Shown: positions 1 through 8,363 of the stretch, piece by piece
Layout of the letters: every line of letters begins with the position of its first letter
Position numbering within the stretch: the stretch's first letter is position 1
NCBI GenBank assembly: GCA_040753915.1
Contig: JBFMDN010000029.1
Location: forward strand, 1-64,000
Direction of reading: 5' to 3'
DNA: 64,000 nucleotides
Source of the DNA: JBFMDN01 sp040753915
GTDB lineage: Bacteria > Desulfobacterota > Desulfomonilia > Desulfomonilales > Desulfomonilaceae
Program-made: the position numbers and the translations under genes
The notes under the pieces: model-generated
What the model saw: only the letters and a program-made list of their open reading frames with translations
Told to the model about the DNA's origin: nothing
The model's database searches: none

Positions 1-128
1 GTCCTGCTATTCGATGCGCAAAATCATCGAACAAGATTAGCTCTGTCCCCAGGGCCTGACCTCCTGCGGCTGGTCACTACAACCAGTCTCTACCTCACCA
101 CAGGATTCTCATCACTCTTCATCGCTGA

Positions 129-1556
129 GTGGAGATGAGACAACTAGACGACCTCGTAGGGGCACTTGACGCTCTATATAAGGAAAAGGAATCATGGGAG
201 CAGTTTCGAGAAAACCCGAACGTTTGGTACCGATTCATTTGGCTCTACTTGCCGGATACACCGGGTCACCGTCCACCGTTCCCGCCACCCGGCCTCGGTG
301 GCTATGGGGCACCCTGGGAGAGAGATCTCTCTCCTGGAGATCCGTTCGCGCGGCCCGAGCGTTCGAACATGGGTGAAGCGCGAGAATTCAGGGGAAATGG
401 AGAATTGAGGACAGGCCCCCCTGGTCCTCCTCCCCCTCCGCCGCGAAAGGAATGGATCGGGCCGCGCCTGGCTCTATTCGACGAAAACAAGCAGCTCGTT
501 GCCGGGCCTCCCGGGTTTCCTTTCCGAGGATATTCGCTGCGCCCGATTGATGTGGATGGACAGACCAGAGGATGGCTCGGATTGATGCCGTTGAAGCACC
601 GGTCTCACCCGCTGGAGCTCGCCTTTGTCCAGGAGCAGACGAGGGCCATAGGCGTGGCCGCACTCTGTGTCTTGGCTCTGGCAGGCTTGACCTCTTTCTT
701 CCTTTCAAAGCACATCCTCGCGCCAATCAAAGGGTTGACACACGCCGCCAGGGAGCTGAGCTCCCTCAATTTTGCCACGCAGATCGACGTGCGAACCAGC
801 GATGAGCTGGGCGAGCTGGCAACCGCGTTCAATTCGATGGCACAGGCTCTGGAGAAGAACGAATCGCTCCGGAAACAGTGGACCTCTGATGTGGCCCATG
901 AGCTGCGAACCCCCTTGGCCATTCTCCGAGGGGAAATAGAGGCGATGCAAGACGGTGTGCGAGAAATGAGCGCGGAACGGCTCGCGTCGCTCCATGACGA
1001 GACAAACCGAATCGGCAAGCTGGTGGACGATCTTCACCTGCTTTTCGTAGCGGATTCCAAGAACCTTGTGCAGAAAAGGCAACCTGTGAAGCCGCTGGAA
1101 ATTCTTCGACGCGTGATAGATGCATTCGAGACACGGCTGACCCAGGCCGGTATTCACCTCGAGGCCAATTCCATTTGGGGCCAAGGTCCTGTAATCATGG
1201 GGGATGAAGACCGGCTGTGCCAGTTGTTCTCAAACCTGATCGAGAATACTATTCGATACACCGATTCTCCGGGTGTGTTGCGCATCAGTCATTATTGCTC
1301 GCTCCAAGGGCTCACGCTCGTCTTCGAGGATTCCTCGCCAGGGGTCCCATCCGAAGCCTTGGACCGCGTTTGTGACAGACTCTATCGGGTGGATAAATCC
1401 AGAAGTCGGGCTCTAGAGGGGAGCGGCCTCGGTCTCTCAATATGCAAGGAAATTGTGAACGGGCATGGCGGAGCAATTCGCGCGGCACATTCGTCTTTGG
1501 GAGGATTGTTGATTTCGATCGAGTTTCAGCTCCTGCGAGCACGAATCGATACTTGA
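129..1556 (+). CDS. baeS-like: BaeS-like sensor histidine kinase, N-terminus probably damaged
   Basis: Inner-membrane sensor kinase of a two-component system. The open frame starts at GTG 129 directly after an in-frame TGA (126-128). It has a proline/glycine-rich sensor segment (about residues 45-110, with runs such as GPPGPPPPPP), one membrane helix (about 173-195), HAMP (about 195-250), H-box with DVAHELRTPL, N-box NLIENTIRY, and G-box GSGLGLS. BaeS-type kinases normally have a first membrane helix and start some 45 residues earlier; that part is absent in this frame. Another frame just upstream reads TTGFSSLFIAEW, resembling the segment that should precede MRQLDDLVGAL, so a frameshift near 120-135 is likely, either genuine or a sequence error. 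The response regulator follows 7 bases downstream, and a Spy-like protein, a typical BaeSR target in E. coli, lies next. Confidence 0.85.
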   Translation: MEMRQLDDLVGALDALYKEKESWEQFRENPNVWYRFIWLYLPDTPGHRPPFPPPGLGGYGAPWERDLSPGDPFARPERSNMGEAREFRGNGELRTGPPGPPPPPPRKEWIGPRLALFDENKQLVAGPPGFPFRGYSLRPIDVDGQTRGWLGLMPLKHRSHPLELAFVQEQTRAIGVAALCVLALAGLTSFFLSKHILAPIKGLTHAARELSSLNFATQIDVRTSDELGELATAFNSMAQALEKNESLRKQWTSDVAHELRTPLAILRGEIEAMQDGVREMSAERLASLHDETNRIGKLVDDLHLLFVADSKNLVQKRQPVKPLEILRRVIDAFETRLTQAGIHLEANSIWGQGPVIMGDEDRLCQLFSNLIENTIRYTDSPGVLRISHYCSLQGLTLVFEDSSPGVPSEALDRVCDRLYRVDKSRSRALEGSGLGLSICKEIVNGHGGAIRAAHSSLGGLLISIEFQLLRARIDT

Positions 1557-1563
1557 GGGACAT

Positions 1564-2274
1564 ATGGTGAGGAAATATGTATTGGTCGTAGAAGACGAAT
1601 GCAAGATTGCCGAGTTGCTGCGGGAATATCTCGTGCGAGCCGGTTTCGTTGTCACGACTGTGGAGCGTGGGGATCTGGCCATTGCGGAAATTCGGAAGAA
1701 CGCTCCCGCGCTGGTGCTTCTCGATATCATGTTGCCGGGGATGGACGGAATGGAAGTGTGTCGGGAAATACGGAAATTCTCCAATATTCCCATCATCATG
1801 ATCACCGCGCGTATTGATGAGATCGACCGGGTTCTCGGTCTTGAGCTGGGAGCAGATGACTATGTGTGCAAACCGTTCAGCCCGCGGGAAGTGGTGGCAC
1901 GGGTCAAAACCGTGCTCAGACGCAGCCAACCTCAACCCGCAGAACCACAACTCCGCGTGGGACCGATCACAATGGACTGTGCAACGCGTCAGGTGAGTGT
2001 CAGCGGAAAGCGGGTGAACTTGACCCCAAATGAGTTTGCTCTACTCAGGGCATTGATGGCACGACCAAATCGCGTATTTACTCGAGGAGAGCTCTTGAAT
2101 CTTGTTCAAGGTTACAATTTCGATGGATACGAACGAACTATCGACTCGCATATTAAGAACTTGCGCAAGAAGATGTCGGAAAAGCTTCCTCAGCAAGAGG
2201 TCATACGGACTGTGTACGGGGTGGGTTATAAGCTCAGTGTCAGTGCCGCGGATTCCGGAGATGATTTCCCATGA
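1564..2274 (+). CDS. baeR-like: OmpR/BaeR-family response regulator
   Basis: DNA-binding response regulator of 236 residues, the normal length for the OmpR/PhoB family. The receiver domain (about residues 1-118) has the acidic pair EDE near residue 11, the phosphoacceptor Asp in LLDIMLPGMDG (about residue 54) and the conserved Lys in the KPFSPRE stretch. The C-terminal winged helix (about 130-228) contains the family signatures LTPNEFALL and the RTIDSHIKNLRKK recognition segment. The ATG lies 7 bases after the kinase stop, so the two genes are almost certainly co-transcribed and form a cognate pair. Closest in style to BaeR; the target is not shown by the sequence, though the adjacent Spy-like gene is the obvious candidate. 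Confidence 0.95.
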   Translation: MVRKYVLVVEDECKIAELLREYLVRAGFVVTTVERGDLAIAEIRKNAPALVLLDIMLPGMDGMEVCREIRKFSNIPIIMITARIDEIDRVLGLELGADDYVCKPFSPREVVARVKTVLRRSQPQPAEPQLRVGPITMDCATRQVSVSGKRVNLTPNEFALLRALMARPNRVFTRGELLNLVQGYNFDGYERTIDSHIKNLRKKMSEKLPQQEVIRTVYGVGYKLSVSAADSGDDFP

Positions 2275-2452
2275 AGGTTTCGATTTTGTATTAGGCGCTC
2301 CACTACCGACTCCACAGTGTTAACATAGAGCCTCCATATTTCTTCCACATTTGTAGTTTAGATTATCTTCAGACAAACGAAGTCCTAACGCCTGCAGGCC
2401 GTGGGATCTCGCCAACGCGGCGAATCAACCGCCAGAAGTGAAGGAGGACTTG

Positions 2453-2986
2453 ATGAAGAAAACAACCGTGGTGTTGATTCTTGGACTCTTTGCAACTGCA
2501 GCTCTCTGCTTACCGGCTTTCGGCGCTCCTCCCGGGCCGCCGCCGGGGCCCCCTCCTCATGGGGCACCGTCCCTTGGTGGACCTCCCGGACCGCCTCCAG
2601 GTCCTCCGCCCCATGGACCCGATTTCCCCGGCGTATGGGGTGCTCCACCGCCTCTTCTTGAAAAGCTCAAGCTGACAGACGATCAGCTCAAAGAGATGCG
2701 GCTCGCGTATGTGGATTTTCAGGAGCGCACCAAGAAAGCCCGAAATGCCTTAATGGGGCTGCGCGACGAGAAAAGAACCATGCTCATTTCCGGCAAAATA
2801 GATCAGGCCAAGCTTGCGAAATGGGATGAAGAGATTACGAAGCTCAGTGCGGAAGTGATGGGTGAGGAGCTCAAGATGAAGAGGGAGCACCTCGCGAAGC
2901 TGACGCCGGAACAGGTGGATCTCCTGGCTGATTTTCTGGGCAAAGGAGCGATTGCCCACGGGAGAAAAATGATGATGGCCAGATAA
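2453..2986 (+). CDS. Spy/CpxP-like periplasmic proline-rich protein
   Basis: Predicted periplasmic protein of 177 residues. The start ATG at 2453 is chosen because AAGGAGG sits about 7 bases upstream; a longer frame from GTG 2438 would include this Shine-Dalgarno site. A clear signal peptide (KK, then VVLILGLFATAALC, cleavage after FGA) is followed by a Pro/Gly/His-rich region with GPPPGPPPHG repeats (about residues 25-60). The rest is helical and charged, with two LTxxQ-type motifs, KLTDDQLKEM and KLTPEQVDLL, the hallmark of Spy/CpxP/heavy-metal-resistance proteins (LTXXQ or metal_resist families). Such proteins act as envelope chaperones or metal sensors and are often controlled by BaeSR or Cpx. 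The adjacent BaeSR-like pair supports envelope stress; direct metal binding by the His-containing repeats is only inference. Confidence 0.8.
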   Translation: MKKTTVVLILGLFATAALCLPAFGAPPGPPPGPPPHGAPSLGGPPGPPPGPPPHGPDFPGVWGAPPPLLEKLKLTDDQLKEMRLAYVDFQERTKKARNALMGLRDEKRTMLISGKIDQAKLAKWDEEITKLSAEVMGEELKMKREHLAKLTPEQVDLLADFLGKGAIAHGRKMMMAR

Positions 2987-3072
2987 TTCCAGGGATGCGG
3001 CGGAGCACCAGGTAAATCGGAATCCAACCGCTTTTCCCGGCGTTCCGCTGACTCGATTTGGGGAGTCAATCT

Positions 3073-3408
3073 GTGAAAATTTCCGACCAGAAGAGAAAGC
3101 AGATATCAAGACTGATTGCTGAGGGCGAAAGCCTTGACCCTCTGGACCTGGAAGTCTTTTACCGATGGACACACGATTCCTATGAAGCACTGGGATTCAA
3201 TCCGCTTCAACAGCATCGGTTTGACGAATACTGCCGTTCGTCCCATGATTCCAACTTCATGAGGGTCTATATTGGTGTATGGATGCTTCGCCTGGCGCTC
3301 GCTGAAAGCTCGCCGGACAGCAAAGACTGCCAGGACCGGATCTCATCGAGCGACAATGTGCTGTACCTTGCGGCGAAGGGCGGCACAGGGAGTGGTAGAA
3401 AAGGGTGA
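3073..3408 (+). CDS. Small hypothetical protein
   Basis: A 111-residue soluble protein that I do not recognise. Start GTG 3073 is preferred because GGGGAG lies 7 bases upstream; TTG 3058 gives a five-residue longer form. The N-terminal half is highly charged and helical (KISDQKRKQISRLIAEG), followed by a Tyr/Trp/Phe-rich stretch with VFYRWTHDSYEALGF, QQHRFDEYC and VWMLRLAL. There are no signal peptide, membrane segments or metal motifs. The last 15 or so residues are Gly/Ser/Lys-rich and may be unstructured. It stands alone between the Spy-like gene and a converging monooxygenase gene. Coding potential is supported by length, the Shine-Dalgarno site and ordered amino-acid pattern only. Confidence 0.6.
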   Translation: MKISDQKRKQISRLIAEGESLDPLDLEVFYRWTHDSYEALGFNPLQQHRFDEYCRSSHDSNFMRVYIGVWMLRLALAESSPDSKDCQDRISSSDNVLYLAAKGGTGSGRKG

Positions 3409-3664
3409 AGCGTTATCGGACGCGTCTCCGGCGCCATCGAAGACGAGCTTATGGTCCCCGAGAATATCGTCAATTCCGGGCCATAGGCTGCCAAAAGCTC
3501 TCCCTATGCATGGCCGGGACGCCGACCTCGCGAAAATGCGGTCTTTACAGCCTGCATCTTGCCTGCCAGTCAGGGAGAGCGCACGCCGAGGCGCGACCGA
3601 AAAGCATCTGCCTAATAATGAGGTGGAAGCCGTTGTTTGCCTTGCAAATGAAACTGTTACCCTA
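3409..3664. other. Intergenic region with no recognised gene
   Basis: About 255 bases between the small hypothetical gene and the converging monooxygenase gene. Several overlapping short frames exist on both strands, none with a Shine-Dalgarno site or recognisable motif. No strong terminator hairpin was seen. Confidence 0.5.
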
Positions 3665-3955
3665 TTACACCACAACCATGAGCACGTCCACCTTCTCGGG
3701 CGATTCTGAAAGAGGTTCCAGTTTCTGGACCTGCTGCTTTCTCAGCTCGCTGTCTCGCCACTGATTCCAGTTTTGCACGGTGGCCCAAGTGCTCATGACG
3801 ACCAACCTGTTCGGATTAGTCGTAGAAACAAGAGTTTGACCTGAGATGTAGCCGGGTTCGAGGGTTGCCAGGGATCGAAGCTTAACAATGACTTCGTACG
3901 CTTTTTGAAGACCTTCTGGTTTGAATGTCCTGTCGATCAGAACCGTGACGGGCAT
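3665..3955 (-). CDS. Antibiotic biosynthesis monooxygenase (ABM)-domain protein
   Basis: A 96-residue single-domain protein of the dimeric alpha/beta ABM fold. Visible features are the first beta strand PVTVLIDRTF, helix QKAYEVIVKLRSLA, then PGYISGQTLVSTTNP and LVVMSTWATVQNWNQWRDSE, matching the usual ABM pattern of pGyis, a beta hairpin and a W-containing helix. The start is well supported by AGGAGGG about 7 bases upstream of ATG. Family members include quinol monooxygenases, haem-degrading IsdG-type enzymes and many proteins of unknown activity, so the substrate cannot be named. It is a single gene with no neighbour in the same direction close enough to suggest an operon. Confidence 0.8.
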   Translation of the reverse strand: MPVTVLIDRTFKPEGLQKAYEVIVKLRSLATLEPGYISGQTLVSTTNPNRLVVMSTWATVQNWNQWRDSELRKQQVQKLEPLSESPEKVDVLMVVV

Positions 3956-4231
3956 CGGCGGTCCCTCCTTTCCGGATCACGACAGTCAAGGCGTGCAGGT
4001 CTCCCATTTTGAGTATAAACGAAGGAAGGTTAGAGGGCAACTTCCCTCTCGCCCAGGAATTCCCCAGGTCGGACAGCAGTCTGATAAGTACGCTCTTTCT
4101 TGTCAGTGGTTGCCAACAATAGCCTCGGGCGACCGTTATGAAGGGGCTCCCTCAAGGCCGATCGGAGTGGCCCCGGCGTCACCTATGAACAATAGGTAGC
4201 GTCCAAGAGGACTACCGGGGCCGCAAATCAT
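3956..4231. other. Intergenic region with short hairpins
   Basis: Contains two short inverted repeats: ACCTAT/ATAGGT at about 4180-4197 and GGTAG/CTACC overlapping its end up to about 4219. They lie just past the stop of the leftward helical-domain gene and could end its transcript, but neither has a clear T-run. No gene was found. Confidence 0.35.
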
Positions 4232-5452
4232 TTATGCCTCCGTGATATACCTCATGCAAGTCTCATGGCATCCCAGTCGGTGAATATTGAGCAGTGACAG
4301 GATACAGGCGAGAGTCGATTCGGCCCCCTGGTTGCGGTTGGGGCCGTCGCTTTGGAGTCCATCGCGACAGCCTCCTGTTCTGCGATCGTATAGTGCCACG
4401 TTCCGGTCGTTACGGCCGAAGAACCAGTCCAAGCAACGCTGGGCGGCCGCGATCCATTTTTGATCATCAGTGGCCTCGTAGGCCGCGCAGCAAGCCTCGA
4501 TTATCTCCTGAGCCTCGATGGGTTGCTGATCGAACCGAGCCTTTTCACCACCTCGGCGATACCAGCCATTGTTGCCGATGGGAACAAAATGGCCTTGAGG
4601 GTCCGTTTGGATGTTTAGGAGCCATTCGAGGCTCTCCAGTCCGGCCTGTATCATCTCGAGCTCCTGCAACGACCGGCCGGAAATGATGAGGGCCTGAGAG
4701 ATTTTCCCGTTGGCATAGGTAACTGTATCTTCGATCCATGGCCAATCTTCCGTTGCGTTCTCTCGATATTGCTGTAGCAACTTGTCAGCCAATTTGTCGC
4801 GAACACGGCGGACCTCGCCATCACCGTCGATCCTTCCCAGGTACGCATGGATCCCTACGAGGGCAAAGGCCCACGCTCTGGGAGAGGTGAAATCTATCAC
4901 TGCAGGCAGGGCTTCATCAAATACGTATTGCGCCGCCGCCCGAATGTCTTCCGATTCGGCCAACGCAACTGCTTCACCCAATCCCCAAATCGCCCGACCG
5001 TGGCTGTCCTCCGACCCGACTTCTTCCAGCCATCGCCGATCATATCCCATGAAATTGCGAAACCTGCCGTTCTCTTGGTTAAGAGCATGATGGAGAAAGC
5101 TGATGTAGGTGCATGCAAGGTCTGTGATGGGGGCCGAGTCGGCAGCTATATCCCGTGCCATGAGCACCGCGACCAGCGCTCTGGCGTTGTCATCCGTGCA
5201 ATACCCGTGGTTACGGTCCGGCACGACGAACTTGGCATGTTGGAGGATCCCGACGTCGTCCGTGAGCCGAACAAGATGATCCAGCTTGACCTGGGGAAGC
5301 TCATTCCTGGCGGTTACCACTGTCTTAGCGGGAGGGACAGCTTCAGGTGAGCTTTTCCATTGCTTCTTCCCATTGCCGAAGAGCTCGAAATGTTTCCGCG
5401 CCACTTTTCTCCCAACCACGTCATAGCGGAAAGTGCGTACGCGCTTTCGCAT
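4232..5452 (-). CDS. Truncated paralogue: helical glycosidase-like domain without its glycosyltransferase
   Basis: A 406-residue protein matching the C-terminal half of the large fusion at 9764-12097: PQVKLDHLVRLTDDVGILQHA against PEIKLDHLFALSDDVGLLQHA, and WPWIEDTVTYANGKISQAL against CWFEDTLTYGNAKLPEAL. The domain is all-helical with repeated W/D/G motifs, resembling six-hairpin (alpha/alpha) glycosidase folds. Upstream residues RKVARKHFELF correspond to the final helix of the GT4 domain (REVARRYVELF), and in-frame homology continues to about 5542, where it stops abruptly beside the relA-like gene. The glycosyltransferase half, about 350 codons, is missing. ATG 5452 with AGAGGT six bases upstream is the best remaining start; TTG 5503 is the longer option. 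It may be a functional solo domain or a decaying remnant. Confidence 0.8.
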   Translation of the reverse strand: MRKRVRTFRYDVVGRKVARKHFELFGNGKKQWKSSPEAVPPAKTVVTARNELPQVKLDHLVRLTDDVGILQHAKFVVPDRNHGYCTDDNARALVAVLMARDIAADSAPITDLACTYISFLHHALNQENGRFRNFMGYDRRWLEEVGSEDSHGRAIWGLGEAVALAESEDIRAAAQYVFDEALPAVIDFTSPRAWAFALVGIHAYLGRIDGDGEVRRVRDKLADKLLQQYRENATEDWPWIEDTVTYANGKISQALIISGRSLQELEMIQAGLESLEWLLNIQTDPQGHFVPIGNNGWYRRGGEKARFDQQPIEAQEIIEACCAAYEATDDQKWIAAAQRCLDWFFGRNDRNVALYDRRTGGCRDGLQSDGPNRNQGAESTLACILSLLNIHRLGCHETCMRYITEA

Positions 5453-5548
5453 GGCAGACCTCTTAACCTCCTGGGCAAAAAGTTTATCGGCGTGCTCGCC
5501 CAATGCCCCTGTGTCTTGACCACGAGGGGGATAATGGGCGGCTCAAAG

Positions 5549-7090
5549 TCAACTCTCCTGTAATGGAGGGTTGCACGTGGCCTTTCCCTTTGGCAGCACC
5601 TGGTTGCCAACCACCGTACCGAACGGCGCCTGAGCCCCTATGCCGTGACTCGATTTGGCCGATCCGTCCCTTTCAGGCCTGCTGGGGACCCGTTCGTCAC
5701 CAGCGACGATCTCTATCGAGTCTCCATCCCGAAGAACCCTGTCCAGTGATACGGTTCTGCCGTTTACCTTGACGACAGCACCCCGGGAAACATGAATATT
5801 CGACGTGGCCAGGTAATCACGAACCGTGGCCTTTTCGCCAAGGCGAACTATGTGCCCCCCTTTTCCGAAAACTACAAGTTGGCCACTGAATACCTGGCGG
5901 TGCAAGAGCTCGATAAATGCTTCGGCACTGGCAGCTTTATCGTGCTGACGTACCAGTCCTCGCATCCACCTCTCCCGGTTACGATCCGTGGTTGCGGACG
6001 CGATTTCGCCTTTGTAGCGCCAATGAGCCGCCGTCCCGTGTTCCGCCTCCATATGCATCAACTCGGTGCGTACCTGAAATTCGATGGGTTTGTGAGAAAT
6101 TTCGCGGACGGGGTACACACACGTGTGCAATGACTGGTAGCCATTGTCCTTGGGAAGTCCGATGTAGTCGTCAAATGTCCCGGGAATGGGCTTGAAATGC
6201 GAGTGCAGCAAGCCCAGAACGGTATAGCACTCGGGGACCGATTGGACTATGACGCGCACCCCTATTCGATCCATTATCTCTGCGAGAGTCTTCCCCGTGC
6301 GATTCATCTTGCGTCGTATGCCGTAGAGGCTCTTCGTTCTCCCCTGCACGCGGCCCTGGATCCTGTTGTTCGCCAGCAGGCGTCGAACGCCCTCCATGAG
6401 GATCTTCAGACACCTGTCGTCTTCGGCCTGAATAGGAGCCACTTCCTGCCTCAAGCGCCGATAACCCGCCGGGTCCAGAATGTGAAAACACGCGTCCTCC
6501 AATCGACGGCGTAGCTCGCCGAGGCTCAACCGGTTGGCGATGGGCACGTACAGGTCGAGCGTTTCTTGAGCCATTTGACGTGAGTGGGGCTCGTTGCGAG
6601 CTATGGCCCTCTCCAAAGCCAACAGCCGAAAACTGATGAGAATAAGGGCCTTGCGAGGGGTACCCGCCAGGGATGCTAAAAAATTGTGCACATCTTGTCG
6701 GCGATACCGTTCGGTATCCAAATGCAGAATCGCAGGGGGCCCCAGATCTTCGAGAGTAGCAGAGACTTTCTGTCCGCAGCGCTGACGAATTTCATCGAGA
6801 TTGACAAGACCTTGCCACAGAAGAGGAGCCAACATGGCACCGGCTACGGTGATCGCGTCAGCGTCTTGGTCGACGAGCAGCTCGGCGGTGCGAAATGCTT
6901 CTGAATCGATCCCGCACCCCAGTTCCTTTGCAAAGGCGCAGGCCTTGGTCACGATGTCTGCATCAGCACGATTGAATACCCGGTTGATCTTTTCAAGAAT
7001 CAGGTTGTCACATGCCAATTCAAGAGAATCTCCTTCTATGTGCTCGAAATGGTCGCATCGACAATGTGTCCATATATCTATTTCGGTCAT
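5549..7090 (-). CDS. relA-like: RelA-type (p)ppGpp synthetase with degenerate HD domain
   Basis: A 513-residue RelA/SpoT homologue that should make the alarmone (p)ppGpp from ATP and GDP/GTP. The N-terminal region (residues 1-190) occupies the place of the hydrolase domain but lacks the metal-binding HD pair, so hydrolysis is unlikely. The synthetase domain (about 225-375) shows the ATP loop GRTKSLYGIRRKM, PKDNGYQSLHT, FQVRTELMHMEAEHG and AAHWRYKG. The motif preceding the substrate site reads TFDD, similar to the acidic ExDD form of RelA rather than the RxKD form of bifunctional enzymes. A TGS domain (about 415-475) follows, and the usual C-terminal ZFD/ACT region is absent, so the protein is short for a long RSH. 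No Shine-Dalgarno site precedes ATG 7090. It sits exactly at the broken end of the neighbouring fusion-gene copy. Confidence 0.85.
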   Translation of the reverse strand: MTEIDIWTHCRCDHFEHIEGDSLELACDNLILEKINRVFNRADADIVTKACAFAKELGCGIDSEAFRTAELLVDQDADAITVAGAMLAPLLWQGLVNLDEIRQRCGQKVSATLEDLGPPAILHLDTERYRRQDVHNFLASLAGTPRKALILISFRLLALERAIARNEPHSRQMAQETLDLYVPIANRLSLGELRRRLEDACFHILDPAGYRRLRQEVAPIQAEDDRCLKILMEGVRRLLANNRIQGRVQGRTKSLYGIRRKMNRTGKTLAEIMDRIGVRVIVQSVPECYTVLGLLHSHFKPIPGTFDDYIGLPKDNGYQSLHTCVYPVREISHKPIEFQVRTELMHMEAEHGTAAHWRYKGEIASATTDRNRERWMRGLVRQHDKAASAEAFIELLHRQVFSGQLVVFGKGGHIVRLGEKATVRDYLATSNIHVSRGAVVKVNGRTVSLDRVLRDGDSIEIVAGDERVPSRPERDGSAKSSHGIGAQAPFGTVVGNQVLPKGKATCNPPLQES

Positions 7091-7387
7091 GGCTGGCAGG
7101 TCTCACTATATTCATTCGCCTGCGGCAGCCTTCCCCTTTCGATCATTCCATCGCAACAGGCTTCAACTTGTCTCAGCGCCAATCTTGAAGGCAAAAACCG
7201 CCCATTTTCCCAGCGATTGACCGTAGCGTGACTCACCCCGATCTTTCTTGCCCAACCCTCTTGCCCAACCCTCTTCTCTGGGAAAAAATGATGGGCCAGA
7301 CGCCCGTTCTACTCGTGGGCGATCGTCCCAGAAATGTCTTCGACTCGTGGGAGCCGGACAGAGCTTTTGGCAATTGATATGAGGTCG

Positions 7388-8332
7388 TCATGTGCCCGGA
7401 TGATCTTCCAAGAAGCCCAACACGTCTCTTAATCGGGCCGAAGCCAGGGCTATGCAACTGTCGGCGGCTCCGTAGTACAGGGACAAGTCCTCCCCGTTCA
7501 GGATCCAACCGCAGGGAAAGACGACGTTTCCCACATCTCCATTGGTCTCGTAAGATTCTTGGGGACCGAACACCCACTGATCCGAACGCTCGACTACCCT
7601 GGTTGGATCTTCCCGGTCCAGGAGGGCCAGACCGAGTCTGTATATGCACCCAGCAGGCGTTTCGCGAACCCCGTGATAGAGTATCAGCCACCCCTGCGGT
7701 GTTTCCAGGGGTGGTGGAGATAGGCCAATCTTGTTTGCGTCCCACCAGCCTCCACGTCTGGCACGTATGAGGACTCGGTGGTCTCCCCAATGTCTGAGAT
7801 CGGGTGAAAAGGAAATCCAGATGTGTTTGTCAACTCCGGCGAATGCGGACACGGGTCTGTGCAGCATGGCATACCTGCCGCCAAACTTCACGGGGAACAA
7901 TGCAGCGTCCTTGTCTTCGGGCGGCATCACCGGGCCAAGGCGTTGAAAAGCCTTGAAGTCCTCTGTGATTGCCAGCGAGACGAGCGGGCCTGCCTCGGAA
8001 TACGCTGTATAGGTAATTGCCCAGGCCCCCAGGTCTTCCAACCACGTAATTCTTGGGTCCTCTATTCCCCACATTTCTTCCGGATGCGTCTGGGGAGACG
8101 GCAGAAGAGATGGGGTCTCATCTATCCTCCAATTTCCGACGCCGTCCTGACTACGCGCCACGCACAGATGGGAAATGCCCGTACGATCTTCCACTCTGGC
8201 CAAAAGGACGTGCTCGTTGCCAGCCTTAGTGGCGCCGGCATTGAATACCGAGTTGACCGGGTATGGCCAGTCATCGGCAGATAATATGGGATTTCTCGGA
8301 TGCCTTTGAAACAGCTCATTACTGCGAGACAC
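7388..8332 (-). CDS. GH130-family glycoside phosphorylase (mannoside-type)
   Basis: A 314-residue five-bladed beta-propeller enzyme of glycoside hydrolase family 130, whose members phosphorolyse beta-mannosides to mannose 1-phosphate, or hydrolyse beta-1,2-mannosides. Signatures are NPIL near the N-terminus, VFNAGATK, the GIEDPRI block with the conserved Asp (about residue 92, the presumed general acid), MLHRPV, WISFSPDLRHWG, GWLILYHGV, YRLGLALLD and LYYGAADS near the C-terminus. GTG 8332 has GGAGGAGG 6-9 bases upstream; a longer form from TTG 8374 would overlap the upstream gene. It follows a GT4 gene in the same direction, and a second GH130 gene lies at 15.7 kb. Exact linkage specificity (beta-1,2 or beta-1,4) and phosphorylase versus hydrolase cannot be read from sequence alone. 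Confidence 0.88.
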   Translation of the reverse strand: MSRSNELFQRHPRNPILSADDWPYPVNSVFNAGATKAGNEHVLLARVEDRTGISHLCVARSQDGVGNWRIDETPSLLPSPQTHPEEMWGIEDPRITWLEDLGAWAITYTAYSEAGPLVSLAITEDFKAFQRLGPVMPPEDKDAALFPVKFGGRYAMLHRPVSAFAGVDKHIWISFSPDLRHWGDHRVLIRARRGGWWDANKIGLSPPPLETPQGWLILYHGVRETPAGCIYRLGLALLDREDPTRVVERSDQWVFGPQESYETNGDVGNVVFPCGWILNGEDLSLYYGAADSCIALASARLRDVLGFLEDHPGT

Positions 8333-8363
8333 TTTCCTCCTCCACGTGCATACACTGAGACTC

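Noticed and set aside
3343..3675. A 110-codon leftward frame past the small hypothetical gene
   Set aside because: No ribosome site and no recognisable domain; it overlaps the 3' end of the forward gene.
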